Shown here: one piece after another, positions 56,030 through 64,000 of the stretch
Layout of the letters: every line of letters begins with the position of its first letter
Numbering within the stretch: position 1 is the first letter of the stretch
Assembly (NCBI GenBank): GCA_015227615.1
Contig: JAALGZ010000006.1
Coordinates: 1,054,001-1,118,000, forward strand
Direction: 5' to 3'
Length of the DNA stretch: 64,000 bases
Source: Labyrinthula sp. Ha
Lineage: Eukaryota > Sar > Bigyra > Labyrinthulida > Labyrinthulaceae
Notes under the pieces: model-generated
Databases searched by the model: none
What the model was told of the DNA's origin: nothing
What the model saw: only the letters and a program-made list of their open reading frames with translations
Translations under genes and position numbers: made by a program

Positions 56030-57192
56030 TAAAACTATATTTTTTATGTATTAGATGGACAGGAGTTGAACCATTAAATATGTAACTGGATTCGGTTTCG
56101 GAGCTAGCAGGTAATTTAAGCTTTTGGGATAGTTATCCTGCTCAAACATCGTTCACTTCACTGAACCTTAGTTTGATGTGTAACATCTTTCTGTATTGAT
56201 CCGTGTGATTGAGAAAAAGGCAGAGCTGTCTGTAACTCGTTTGCTAACACCCTTTGTTAATTTCACCAGATTGACATATTTTCTAAAAAGACTTCGATGA
56301 ACAATTCTTGCCTGAATATCGTAAGCACTTTCACTCTATGATCAGTGAATCCGTGTATAATTTTTTCTTGTAGATTCAAAGCTAAGTTAGCAAACGAAAA
56401 AAAAAGTGGTGGCAGGGGCTGTGGTCCTAATATTATCTGCTCCATATCTCTCTATTTTATGTTTTTATTGTCTTCAGAGAAGAAAGATGCTTTCTCCAAC
56501 TCTAAGCTGCGGAAAGGACTCCCCATTGATTTCATTCGGATTACTTTAGCTAATTTACTGTGACTCGCAGAATTGACCTAATACTTAAATACAATAAAGT
56601 AATTGTATCTCAATATTGTCAATGTAAATACAAGAAGCTGCATTTTCTCTTGCAGTGACATCATATTATCACTCTTTACTTAAAGGAAATACTAAAAATA
56701 CTTTTTGCTGATTGGTGTAAATTGACTAGCTATTGGATATATGTGGTTTTGAGCATGATTGGTTTGCCCTGACGCAGATTGGCAGCACTAGAAGTATAAT
56801 TATAGCTCCATAAACGAAAGTGTGATGTATGAGGTTTTGAGAAGTCAACAGATTTATGCCACAAACGGCTCGAGTTGCAAATGACAGATTTCAATTCTTA
56901 AACCAGAACAAAGGTATGAACAAGAGTTAGGGGTCAGTTCTTGAAGCGCTGCGCCCAACACAAAACCCATTATACACCCAGCTTCTCAAATGACCTGATT
57001 TTTAGTAATTAATATTCAAGGTGGGAGAAAAGTACTACATTTGCAAATTGGATAATATGTTTATCACAGGAGTTGTTGCTTTTATTAATCGTTCGCTTTG
57101 GTTATCACTTAGAGAGTGTGTTTCCTTTGTTTACATCATATAGAATATTTACACTCAAGCACCATGTCTTGATTGATAAATTAGTGAATAGG
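56030..57192. other. AT-rich spacer, nothing recognised
   Basis: No supported gene, RNA or repeat. Open frames are short and lack family features. Confidence 0.5.
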
Positions 57193-57369
57193 CTAATTGT
57201 TGTTAGAACTGTTAGAGAAAAGGGTCTTTCGTTGTAGCGCCTTTTCGTTAACAGAATCACTCTCAATAATGAACTCGGGTTCCCTCTGAAGAAAATCTAA
57301 TTCCCATTCGCCAGCATCCCGTTTGCGTGGCTGATCCCTAAATAGTCGATAGAAGTGTGGTAAGATCAT
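57193..57369 (-). CDS. small charged protein, 58 aa, start region uncertain
   Basis: An unspliced frame from ATG 57369 reads MILPHFYRLFRDQPRKRDAG, then EWELDFLQREPEFIIESDSV, and ends in a basic NEKALQRK...SNSSNNN tail. Two adjoining intron-like segments, 29 nt (GTGTAAT...CTATTTAG) and 34 nt (GTATGAT...CTATTTAG), separated by only AT, lie at its 5' side; a good upstream start (MSQSLNPKQK, about 57430) precedes the first. If both are introns the protein would begin MSQSLNPKQKMDQPRKRDAG, which needs a 2-nt exon. Either way the C-terminal 45 residues look genuine. Family unknown. Confidence 0.5.
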   Translation of the reverse strand: MILPHFYRLFRDQPRKRDAGEWELDFLQREPEFIIESDSVNEKALQRKTLFSNSSNNN

Positions 57370-58511
57370 ACATCTAAATAGTGGAAATAGGTCGTATTAC
57401 ACTTTCTGCTTTGGGTTTAGGCTTTGAGACATCTATTCTTAAAAGCATTAGAGGTGGTTGGATTAGAGCTTATTAATTGATTCTGTCATCATGGTCACAA
57501 ATGTCATTTCTAAAAGTTGACAAACTAACACTTTTATATAGCAGTTACATTACTTTGTAGCTTAAATGGAGTTAAAGTCGCTATTAGTTCTCAAACCTTA
57601 TGGATTTAACGGTTTCGAAAGATCAGTGTGCCAATCTAATGATAAAATTTACCAGAGAATATTTATACTAGTATTAGGCCGAAAGATTTTCCCCCAAAAC
57701 ATTGCGCTAAATCATAGATATCTAATTTAAGTACTCTTTGTCAATGAATATGGTCCCACAAGATGAAGATCGCTGCGTGTTTGAATTAACTGAGAAAAGA
57801 GTAAACTCAAGATCTCACCTCTGTCCATGCTTAATAATCATGTGTTCATATAGCTTTAGATTCCAGTTTTTACTCCAACATACCTTCAGTATAGATTGAA
57901 TAAAGGAGTAGATCTTAATGTATGAACTTTATAAGTTTGATGAAAGAAATCAGTCCCAAAACACTGTATAGTGGTCTTAATGGTTGACGGATCGGGGGTT
58001 TGAAATCAGCTAGCGATCACATCATTTTAAAGAAAAATATTATTACTAATAATTTCTTTTAAGAGTGGAGCTCTAATATTAATCACACTGTTTTTGTTGT
58101 TTTTGTTTCACACGCCTCCTTGAGGTTAAAAAAATATTAAACATGTATTAGTTCTTACATTAAAGATCTCTTCAAATATTTTCCTAAATAGAGTTAATAA
58201 GTCACATTATAAAATTAATATAGCATTTTTATTTAGATTTATTATGTTGTGTTGATCTTCCTCTGTGAAGAGCATGTTGATGAAAACGTGTTAAACATGC
58301 AGGAGCAGGTATCTGCTTTGTGGGTGTGAAGGTCATCTGCATAAAATTATTATAAATTTGAAAGAAAAATATTGTTATTATTTAGTATGGAGTACAATTT
58401 CATGTTTAAAGCTATATGTTTTTTATTCGAGTTACTTTTGGAACCAGGAAAGGACTATATTTTAAAAGCGAAAAGTAATGCATTCAATATTGGATTACCC
58501 TGAGAGACAAA

Positions 58512-58810
58512 ATGGAGAACGTTGAAGCGTTAGAGAGAAAACAAAAGGACCCTGATTTCATTTTACCCGATTTTAATGTAGACAAATATGTATTAGAATC
58601 TCCTTATTTGATATATAGGTTGACGAAATAATGGAGAAACTTGTACTTTTTAGATACATTTTATCTTAGAATGCTGAATTTGACAAAATGGAAAGCACAA
58701 TTAATGAAAAAATTGGATCAATGGAAAGCAGTATAAAATCTTTGGAGAAATCTTTTGAGGATATGACGGTTCAATTGAAACGTGAAGAACAAAAGCTAAC
58801 ATCCTCTTAG
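58512..58810 (+). CDS. heat shock factor-binding protein 1 (HSBP1)-like
   Basis: Exons 58512-58589, 58619-58642 and 58670-58810, with introns of 29 nt (58590-58618) and 27 nt (58643-58669), both GT...TAG, join to 81 codons with stop (80 aa). The last two exons give IMEKLNAEFDKMESTINEKI followed by GSMESSIKSLEKSFEDMTVQ, 40 residues that line up without gaps with human HSBP1 as I recall it ([40 protein letters not shown]), a continuous trimeric coiled coil. Length is that of the family (about 75-90). Known role: binds trimeric HSF1 to dampen the heat shock response, and in other contexts stabilises the WASH complex. The N-terminus (MENVEALERKQKDPDFILPD) is divergent. None of the three exons is long enough to be seen alone. 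Converges on the SAM-domain gene with 37 bp between stops. Confidence 0.82.
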
Positions 58811-58847
58811 TTTAAAAACCATCCTACCCGTTGTAAGATACTAAATG

Positions 58848-60302
58848 CTATAAGTTTTCTTCCTTGAAAACGACATGCTCAATTATATCTCTCAAACACT
58901 CTGTCACCTCTTCAATTCTGTCCACAGTTTCTTTTTCTCTCAATAGCCATATCTCTTCTTCTAATCTTTTAGCTTCATGCTCTAGGAGTTGGACCTTAAG
59001 ATTCTTTTCTCTTTCCAGCTTCTCAGTAAGCTCTTCGCTGTCTATGCTTTCTAAGTCAAAAGTTTCTTCATTCAGAAATGAGAATTCATTTTCTTTAATA
59101 TTTTCAATTTGAACATCGTTCAGAAAGTCAAAATCTAAAGGAGAAATTTCAGTATGATGTTGAGATATGTTTCCTTCAATCTTTTCATCATCCTTCATTG
59201 CAAGTTTTCTGAGCTTCTTCAGCCTTTTCTTTCTTCTCATTTCGCTTTGCTTTTTTTCTTCTTCTTTCATCTTGCTGTCTAAAACTTCTCCTATTCTTTG
59301 CACTAATCTCTCTTCAAGAGCTATCTCGTTGAGTTTTTCCTCGTCCTTTTCTTCCTCAAGTTCTTTCACTTCAAGATTCGTGAAACTTGAGCTATCCCAA
59401 AACTCTTCATCAAGATTTCCCTCTACTAAACCCATTTCAGAGTCAAAGCTCCGTTTATGCTCCTCATTTATCCAGTCTCTAATCTTCAGCCTTTCACCAA
59501 GATTAAACCCAACCTCCTTCAAGTCTTCATCATTCAGTTTGGGAAGGTCATTGGCTTGAATACCTTCCCTAATAAGAAGAATAGCCTTATTGCTCACAAT
59601 TTCCTTGTCGAGCAACATTTCACTCAACCTTTTCTCCATTTCCTTTAACGCTGCCAGATCAACTGCAACATTCTTAAGATTTGTGGTTTTAAAGCTTTCA
59701 ACTCCAACATCCTTTAATCCAATAACAATGCTATCTCCAGTTGGCCTGATAAAGCTCTTTCGCTTTGTCTTTAAATTTACAAAATATTTCCCATTCTCAT
59801 CAACCTTTTCTACAAATATTTTCTTCTCGACATCCAAAGCTCTTGAAACATCACTAGCAGTTGAAACTTGAGAGATTTTATTCACAGTATTGAAAGGCTG
59901 ATACGGGTAGTAATCACGAAAGGAGTTAAAGCTGTTGCTTCTAGGAAGTTTCTTGCTATTTATTCCATCAAAAGAACCTGCATACAGTCTCTTGGGTTCG
60001 GGCTTAGGACTAGTCGGCTTATTTCCACTAAAAGAAGAAAAAGAATGGAGAGTTTTAGAGAGTTTAACGGAAGGTTTTTTTATTGAATGTTTTTGTAGAT
60101 TCTCAGTAGTTTTCCGTTTAAATGTGGACAGTGATTCTTTAGCTTTTGCAAAAGTTACTGCCGATGAGAAAGTAGAAAGTTGTCGCTTAGAAGAATTATG
60201 GGAAATAGGGTGCGGAGAAACGGGTTTTGCTTTAGATGATGAAGGAAAACGAGGAAGTTTCGTTGATATTCTATTCAACATGGAAGGTTTTGTACTTGTC
60301 AT
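58848..60302 (-). CDS. SAM-domain coiled-coil protein, 484 aa
   Basis: Start taken at the ATG at 60302; the frame extends 17 codons further but without an ATG. The first 150 residues are basic, serine/proline-rich and likely disordered, with several KP-S/T motifs suggestive of microtubule binding or phosphorylation. A SAM-like domain lies at about residues 241-278 (LLIREGIQANDLPKLNDEDL, then KEVGFNLGERLKIRDWI, with the LG-x-R-x-KI end helix). The C-terminal 170 residues are charged coiled coil (ELTEKLEREKNLKVQLLEHE, AKRLEEEIWLLREKE). SAM domains polymerise or bind partners; no more specific role can be read. It is head-to-head with Ctf8 with 63 bp between start codons. Confidence 0.8.
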   Translation of the reverse strand: MTSTKPSMLNRISTKLPRFPSSSKAKPVSPHPISHNSSKRQLSTFSSAVTFAKAKESLSTFKRKTTENLQKHSIKKPSVKLSKTLHSFSSFSGNKPTSPKPEPKRLYAGSFDGINSKKLPRSNSFNSFRDYYPYQPFNTVNKISQVSTASDVSRALDVEKKIFVEKVDENGKYFVNLKTKRKSFIRPTGDSIVIGLKDVGVESFKTTNLKNVAVDLAALKEMEKRLSEMLLDKEIVSNKAILLIREGIQANDLPKLNDEDLKEVGFNLGERLKIRDWINEEHKRSFDSEMGLVEGNLDEEFWDSSSFTNLEVKELEEEKDEEKLNEIALEERLVQRIGEVLDSKMKEEEKKQSEMRRKKRLKKLRKLAMKDDEKIEGNISQHHTEISPLDFDFLNDVQIENIKENEFSFLNEETFDLESIDSEELTEKLEREKNLKVQLLEHEAKRLEEEIWLLREKETVDRIEEVTECLRDIIEHVVFKEENL

Positions 60303-60365
60303 TTCTTTCTTATCAATTGTCCTTTTTGGACTAGCCCAAATAATTTTGGGCACTTCAAAGAAGTG
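60303..60365. promoter_or_regulatory. 63-bp bidirectional spacer between SAM-protein and Ctf8 starts
   Basis: Both start codons face away from each other with 63 bp between. It contains a CCAAA and an AT-rich AATAATTTT segment but no clear TATA box. Confidence 0.4.
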
Positions 60366-60732
60366 ATGAAGAAAACGGTTAAGATAAACAAGAGCACAAA
60401 AGAATACGAACTAGTTGAATTACAAGGAACGCTGCATTTTAAAGAACCTGGTGCTTCATGTTTAAAAAAATTGGATTCCATGGAAGAATTGAAAGGTCAT
60501 GAGATTGGAGAAATCCAATATGATGAACAGGTGTTGGTTTGAATTTTGTTGACTTTAGGGTAAGCCATACTTGACGATGGAGAACTACGTGCTTAAAGGA
60601 AAAATACAAAAACTGCAAGAAAAATTTATTGTTTTAGACCACACTGACAATATACAAGGCATTCTTTCAAGAAAAATTATTTTCGATTCTCCACCGATGC
60701 CCACCCAAAATAAGAGGCTGAAGAGCGGTTAA
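60366..60732 (+). CDS. CTF8: Ctf8, subunit of the alternative RFC (Ctf18) clamp loader
   Basis: Exons 60366-60530 and 60559-60732, with a 28-nt intron (GTGTTG...TTTAG), give 113 codons with stop (112 aa), the usual size. The family pattern is clear: YELVELQGTLHF (compare WVLMELQGEI in human CHTF8), GHEIGEIQYDEQ joined by splicing to GKPYLTMENYVLKGKIQKLQ (the G-x-P-x-L...GHHILYGKI region), EKFIVLDHT, and a terminal SRKIIFDSPPMP (compare DKILFKTRPKP). Role: with Dcc1 and Ctf18 it forms a module of the Ctf18-RFC complex that loads PCNA and supports sister chromatid cohesion and replication checkpoint signalling in the nucleus. Converges on MLH1 (77 bp between stops), another replication-associated gene. 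It has no frame long enough to be noticed unless spliced. Confidence 0.93.
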
Positions 60733-60809
60733 CATGACTTAAACTGAAATGTTCTTTGAATTAAGCTGAAGAATCATGCATATTTTATAACCTTGCTCAT
60801 TTCTGAGAA

Positions 60810-62939
60810 TTAACATCTTTCGAATACTTTATACAGTTTTTCAAGAGTTGTAAGCTGAATGATAACATAGTTACTCTTGTTCTCAAAAGTTGCTGGTAAC
60901 TTTACAATTGTCCTCATGTATGGCAGAAGAATGTTTCGTAACAAATATTCTACATTTTTTTGATCTGGTACCTCTAACTCTTTCTTCGAGGAGTTAAAAT
61001 TTTCTGGAAGTCTAGGAAGTATACTATAGAATTCCGCAACTTCCCATGCAATTGTTCTGAAGCATTCTTTCTCATCGAACCAGTCAACAGCCTCGCATAA
61101 ACGATAAATAAAGACAGGAAGGCCACTAAGCTCAATACAATAATCAACGCCAACACTACCAACCACAGCATTATTAGTTATAAGTTCAGGAAGCGCTTTC
61201 AGGACTAGAGTACCCTCTTTCTTTTCAAAACAGATCCCAAAATACTCAGCTAGCATTTCCATCTTTTCTTCCAGCAATTTACAGATTTTTTGAATTGTTT
61301 CTTCTTTGGTAGCTTTTTTTGTGTCTGGTGCGATTGAGGACGAAAGGAAAATATCAAGAAGGCTACCCACTTTGAGATCTTGTACCAACTCTCGCCTAGA
61401 TACCCGTCCAAAATTTATTAACATGCTTTGGTAGAACATTTCCCTTAATAATTCAGGGTAATCGATCATGAACAACCCTGTTTTATATTGTGCAGTCATG
61501 AAGTTGTTATCTACAATGCCAACATATACAAGTTCTTTCAAGAATTTGTGGAGTTTCGTACTCTTGTGCTCCTCTATTTCTTCTCTTAACTCAGCTATAC
61601 TTTTTAATTTAACCGCTTCTTCGCTTATTACATTTTCTATTTGTGCCATGTTTTTTATTACGACTTTAGCAGGTGAGATTGCAGGGGTTAACTGAGCTGA
61701 AGGACTAAAAAATTTTTCGATTCTAGTGTTTGTGTTGGAAGTTCTAATCATCTTATTCGGCGTGGGCTTAACCTTGACAGGGGTTGTAAACTTTGTTTCA
61801 ATTGTTGTAAGTGGATTCTCATCAGGTTCCATTTCTTCCTTGAAAACACTTTCGACATTGGATTGGGTTAGATCAAAGACTCTTGATTTACTGGCTCCTT
61901 TAAGTACAGTAAAGATTTCCTTGTCGACAAAAGAAATTATTGCTTCTTCATTTAGAAAATACACTTCTTTCTTGTTTGGATGAACATTGACATCAACGGA
62001 TTCCAGAGGTACCTGAAGACTAATAAAAGTAAACGGATGCTTATTCTTCGGTAGTAAAGTGCTGTAAGTGTCATCGATAGCTCGAGATATTTTACTTGAT
62101 CCAATGAGTCTGCCATTAATGAAAACTATAATTTCCTTCCGCTTTATTGAGAAATTTGCATTGGTGCCAATAAACACCGCCTTCAACTTCAGTTCAGAAT
62201 TCTCAATTTTGGATTTCAAGAGTTCAGCTTCTATATCTTTTCCGTATAGTTTACCAATGACAGAAACCTTACTCTCCAAAGTTTTCCCAGTTCCAAAACT
62301 CTGTACATCAAATCCCTTTCTCGTACCCTTTTTCAACGTAAAAGCTACATCACTCCTTTCTATAGAGTATCTGCTGAGTAATTGAATAATTTTTACATAC
62401 TCTACAGAATGTCTAAAGGAACTTCTTCGTGCTGGTAGGTTATAGAAGAGATCGCTGATGCTGATAGTGGTTCCCTGCTCTCTAGCACAGAATTTTACTT
62501 CTCCAAGTAACTTTGAGTTCTGATAGTTTCCAAACCATCCAATATCAGAATTGGTTGATTTTGTCTTTGTTGAGATCTTGACCTTTGAAACATGAGTTAA
62601 TGCAGCCAAGGCTTCACCACGAAATCCAAAGGTTTCTACGCTGGAGAGATCCTTAAAATCCGATATTTTAGAGGTAGTATGTCGTTCACACACAATTTTC
62701 ATGTCTTCTGGTTCTATTCCACATCCATTATCTTTTATAGTAAAAGCAAAGGTGGAAAACTTGCTGTTATCAGAAACTGTTGTGTTTGATATGATTACAG
62801 CAATCTTTGTGGAACCAGCGTCCAAAGCATTTTCAATAAGTTCTTTAAGTGCAGCATTTGGGCTAATTACCACTTCTCCGGCTGCAATTTTATCTACTAC
62901 AGATTGTGGAAGTCTTTTAATTCTTCCAGTACTTTGCAT
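60810..62939 (-). CDS. MLH1: DNA mismatch repair protein MLH1
   Basis: 709 aa, intronless. GHKL ATPase motifs are in order: ELIENALDAG (about 33-42, with catalytic Glu and Mg-binding Asn), DNGCGIEP (about 70-77), HTTSKI and TFGFRGEAL (about 103-111). The transducer half contains GRLIGSSKISRAID and DVNVHPNKKEVYF, with the conserved lysine that contacts ATP. The protein ends exactly in LYKVFERC: a C-terminal FERC is diagnostic for MLH1 and helps form the endonuclease metal site of its PMS1/PMS2 partner. The middle linker (about 360-440) is variable with basic patches. Near residues 50-62 there is a short insertion (ISNTTVSDNSKFSTF) not usual in MLH1. Role: MutL-alpha subunit coupling MutS recognition to strand excision. 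A hAT-like element begins 78 bp upstream of the start. Confidence 0.97.
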   Translation of the reverse strand: MQSTGRIKRLPQSVVDKIAAGEVVISPNAALKELIENALDAGSTKIAVIISNTTVSDNSKFSTFAFTIKDNGCGIEPEDMKIVCERHTTSKISDFKDLSSVETFGFRGEALAALTHVSKVKISTKTKSTNSDIGWFGNYQNSKLLGEVKFCAREQGTTISISDLFYNLPARRSSFRHSVEYVKIIQLLSRYSIERSDVAFTLKKGTRKGFDVQSFGTGKTLESKVSVIGKLYGKDIEAELLKSKIENSELKLKAVFIGTNANFSIKRKEIIVFINGRLIGSSKISRAIDDTYSTLLPKNKHPFTFISLQVPLESVDVNVHPNKKEVYFLNEEAIISFVDKEIFTVLKGASKSRVFDLTQSNVESVFKEEMEPDENPLTTIETKFTTPVKVKPTPNKMIRTSNTNTRIEKFFSPSAQLTPAISPAKVVIKNMAQIENVISEEAVKLKSIAELREEIEEHKSTKLHKFLKELVYVGIVDNNFMTAQYKTGLFMIDYPELLREMFYQSMLINFGRVSRRELVQDLKVGSLLDIFLSSSIAPDTKKATKEETIQKICKLLEEKMEMLAEYFGICFEKKEGTLVLKALPELITNNAVVGSVGVDYCIELSGLPVFIYRLCEAVDWFDEKECFRTIAWEVAEFYSILPRLPENFNSSKKELEVPDQKNVEYLLRNILLPYMRTIVKLPATFENKSNYVIIQLTTLEKLYKVFERC

Positions 62940-63017
62940 TCTATAACGGTTATAATTTAGAAACCCAAAAACTCTAGTAATGCAGCACTGTTAAGAGTTC
63001 TAGGTTTAACTTTCAAC

Positions 63018-63219
63018 TAAGGCTGCCGTTTGAGGAAAAAATATCAAAACTCAAATAAAATTATCAAGATTCTTGAGTTTTGATATTTTTTTGGGAGTAT
63101 TGAGTTTTCTCAAATGATATTATCAAAGCTCACTCAAAGTTGCTGGCAAAAAACTCAAAATAAAATCAAATCCTCAAAACTCAAATGATATATCATAATA
63201 ATATTAAGGGGCACCCCCG
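63018..63219. mobile_element. non-autonomous hAT-like element (family A), copy 2
   Basis: About 200 bp, inverted relative to 13841-14090. It is flanked by a perfect direct repeat CTTTCAAC (8 bp; 10 bp CTTTCAACTA if the next two bases are counted) at 63010 and 63220. Left end TAAGGCTGCCGTTTGAGG; right end reverse-complemented CGGGGGTGCCCCTTAATATT. The interior has inverted ATATCAAAACTCAA and TTGAGTTTTGATAT blocks. It has no coding capacity. The intact target duplication suggests this insertion is younger than copy 1. Confidence 0.82.
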
Positions 63220-63239
63220 CTTTCAACTACCAACCGGAT

Positions 63240-63440
63240 GTGCTAGATATCCATCAGCGATTAACGCTCAGGTCCTCTACTACATTATTCTTCGCATCCT
63301 CTACCCAATATACTAGTTTCTGCCTTAAACTCAGAGTAGAAAGGGTTAATGACCTCTTCGGTCTTTTCTTCCTCGTACCTAATCATCGCCCTATCAGTGT
63401 ACTGAATCTCTTAGAAAATAAGTTCACAGTATTAAGATAG
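63240..63440 (-). CDS. possible exon of a gene upstream of MLH1
   Basis: A minus-strand frame with an ATG near 63388 reads MIRYEEEKTEEVINPFYSEF then KAETSILG, more charged and protein-like than its surroundings. A 25-nt GT...TAG segment follows and would change the ending. No start upstream, splice partner or family could be fixed. Confidence 0.25.
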
Positions 63441-64000
63441 TTTATCTATTATAGTCATACACAAAAACTTCTTTCTCATTTATTTATGTAGTATGATAAG
63501 TTCCAAAAAATCAAACATGCTTGGCCTACGGGTTTTGAAATTTCATCTTTACTTAAGATGTTAACGAACTTTTGGGTACCGGAAGACACTGTTATCGAGG
63601 CAAAGTAAAATAACAATGTAGCGATATGTTAAATTTGACTATTTTTACTGCATTTATTTGCAACTTTCATAAGTTTGTATGTTTAGGGGCTTTTGAAACC
63701 CTTTATACCCTATTTTTTAACTACTCGTCATTGATTTTTAAATTTGCCTAGTTTTATAGTTTAATTGTGCTTAAGGTAATAGAACTAACGGAGTTATTGT
63801 TTAGTTCGAAGCTATCTTTTTAAAAACCTTGTTCCAGAGAACATAACACCATATCCTTTACATAATAATATGAAAGACAGTACTCAAACCTATGACTGCT
63901 ATTATTGCTCGTATTAATAAGCAAGACTTATTCATCTAGATTAACCATTCTTCTTTTAGCTAGGGAAAGTTTGTCTGTTTCAAGGACTGTGAAATATATG
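63441..64000. other. AT-rich end of window, nothing recognised
   Basis: No gene, RNA or repeat supported. Confidence 0.5.

Noticed and set aside
58512-58628. Reading 58512-58628 as an unspliced 38-residue protein
   Set aside because: Splicing two local-size introns gives a full HSBP1-like protein instead.
1-64000. CRISPR arrays, operons, ribosome-binding sites, prophage or toxin systems
   Set aside because: The DNA is eukaryotic; no regularly spaced repeats or bacterial gene organisation were seen.

Overview
The window is nuclear DNA of a unicellular-type eukaryote with an AT-rich genome. It holds recognisable eukaryotic housekeeping genes (alpha-SNAP, TFIIS, MLH1, Ctf8, EMC4, an insulysin, SERBP1-like, SARNP/Tho1-like, HSBP1-like) and a plant-type single AP2 domain protein. 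The standard genetic code fits every gene. Spliceosomal introns are tiny: in the five best-supported spliced genes, eight introns measure 27, 29, 29, 32, 29, 27, 28 and 30 nt, and all end in TAG. The AP2 domain points to an alga or another lineage with plant-type AP2 proteins (red alga, cryptophyte, stramenopile, other SAR). I cannot place the organism further.

Layout: genes lie in tight islands separated by AT-rich deserts of 2 to 12 kb. Island 1 (4.3-7.3 kb): a hypothetical protein, a fibronectin-III-like protein with a CaaX tail, a coiled-coil protein and a probable small membrane protein. Island 2 (14.2-15.9 kb): a small acidic protein and a three-repeat Myb factor. Island 3 (27.8-30.5 kb): AP2, a 37-residue basic protein, alpha-SNAP, SERBP1-like. 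Island 4 (34.0-38.7 kb): hypothetical proteins, TFIIS, an mL53-like candidate, SARNP-like, a cysteine-rich 76-residue protein and unresolved coding islands. Island 5 (47.9-56.0 kb): insulysin, a hypothetical protein, EMC4 and a helical-repeat protein. Island 6 (57.2-62.9 kb): a small basic protein, HSBP1-like, a SAM-domain coiled-coil protein, Ctf8 and MLH1. Within islands, convergent stops are 0-100 bp apart (one pair overlaps) and divergent starts are as little as 12 bp apart.

The deserts are made of decayed repeats: a LINE relic (about 43.2-47.4 kb, minus strand), two families of small non-autonomous hAT-like elements (13.8 and 63.0 kb; 40.0, 45.6 and 52.2 kb, one nested in the LINE), and an old dispersed repeat present twice (about 11.7 and 18.2 kb). 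Two hAT-like copies sit directly upstream of gene starts.

Functionally, Ctf8 and MLH1 are convergent neighbours in replication-linked genome maintenance. TFIIS, SARNP-like, SERBP1-like, AP2 and Myb cover transcription, mRNA export and translation. Alpha-SNAP and EMC4 serve the endomembrane system. Because the introns are so short, several small genes are broken into pieces and were found only by reading across introns by eye. More probably remain hidden.
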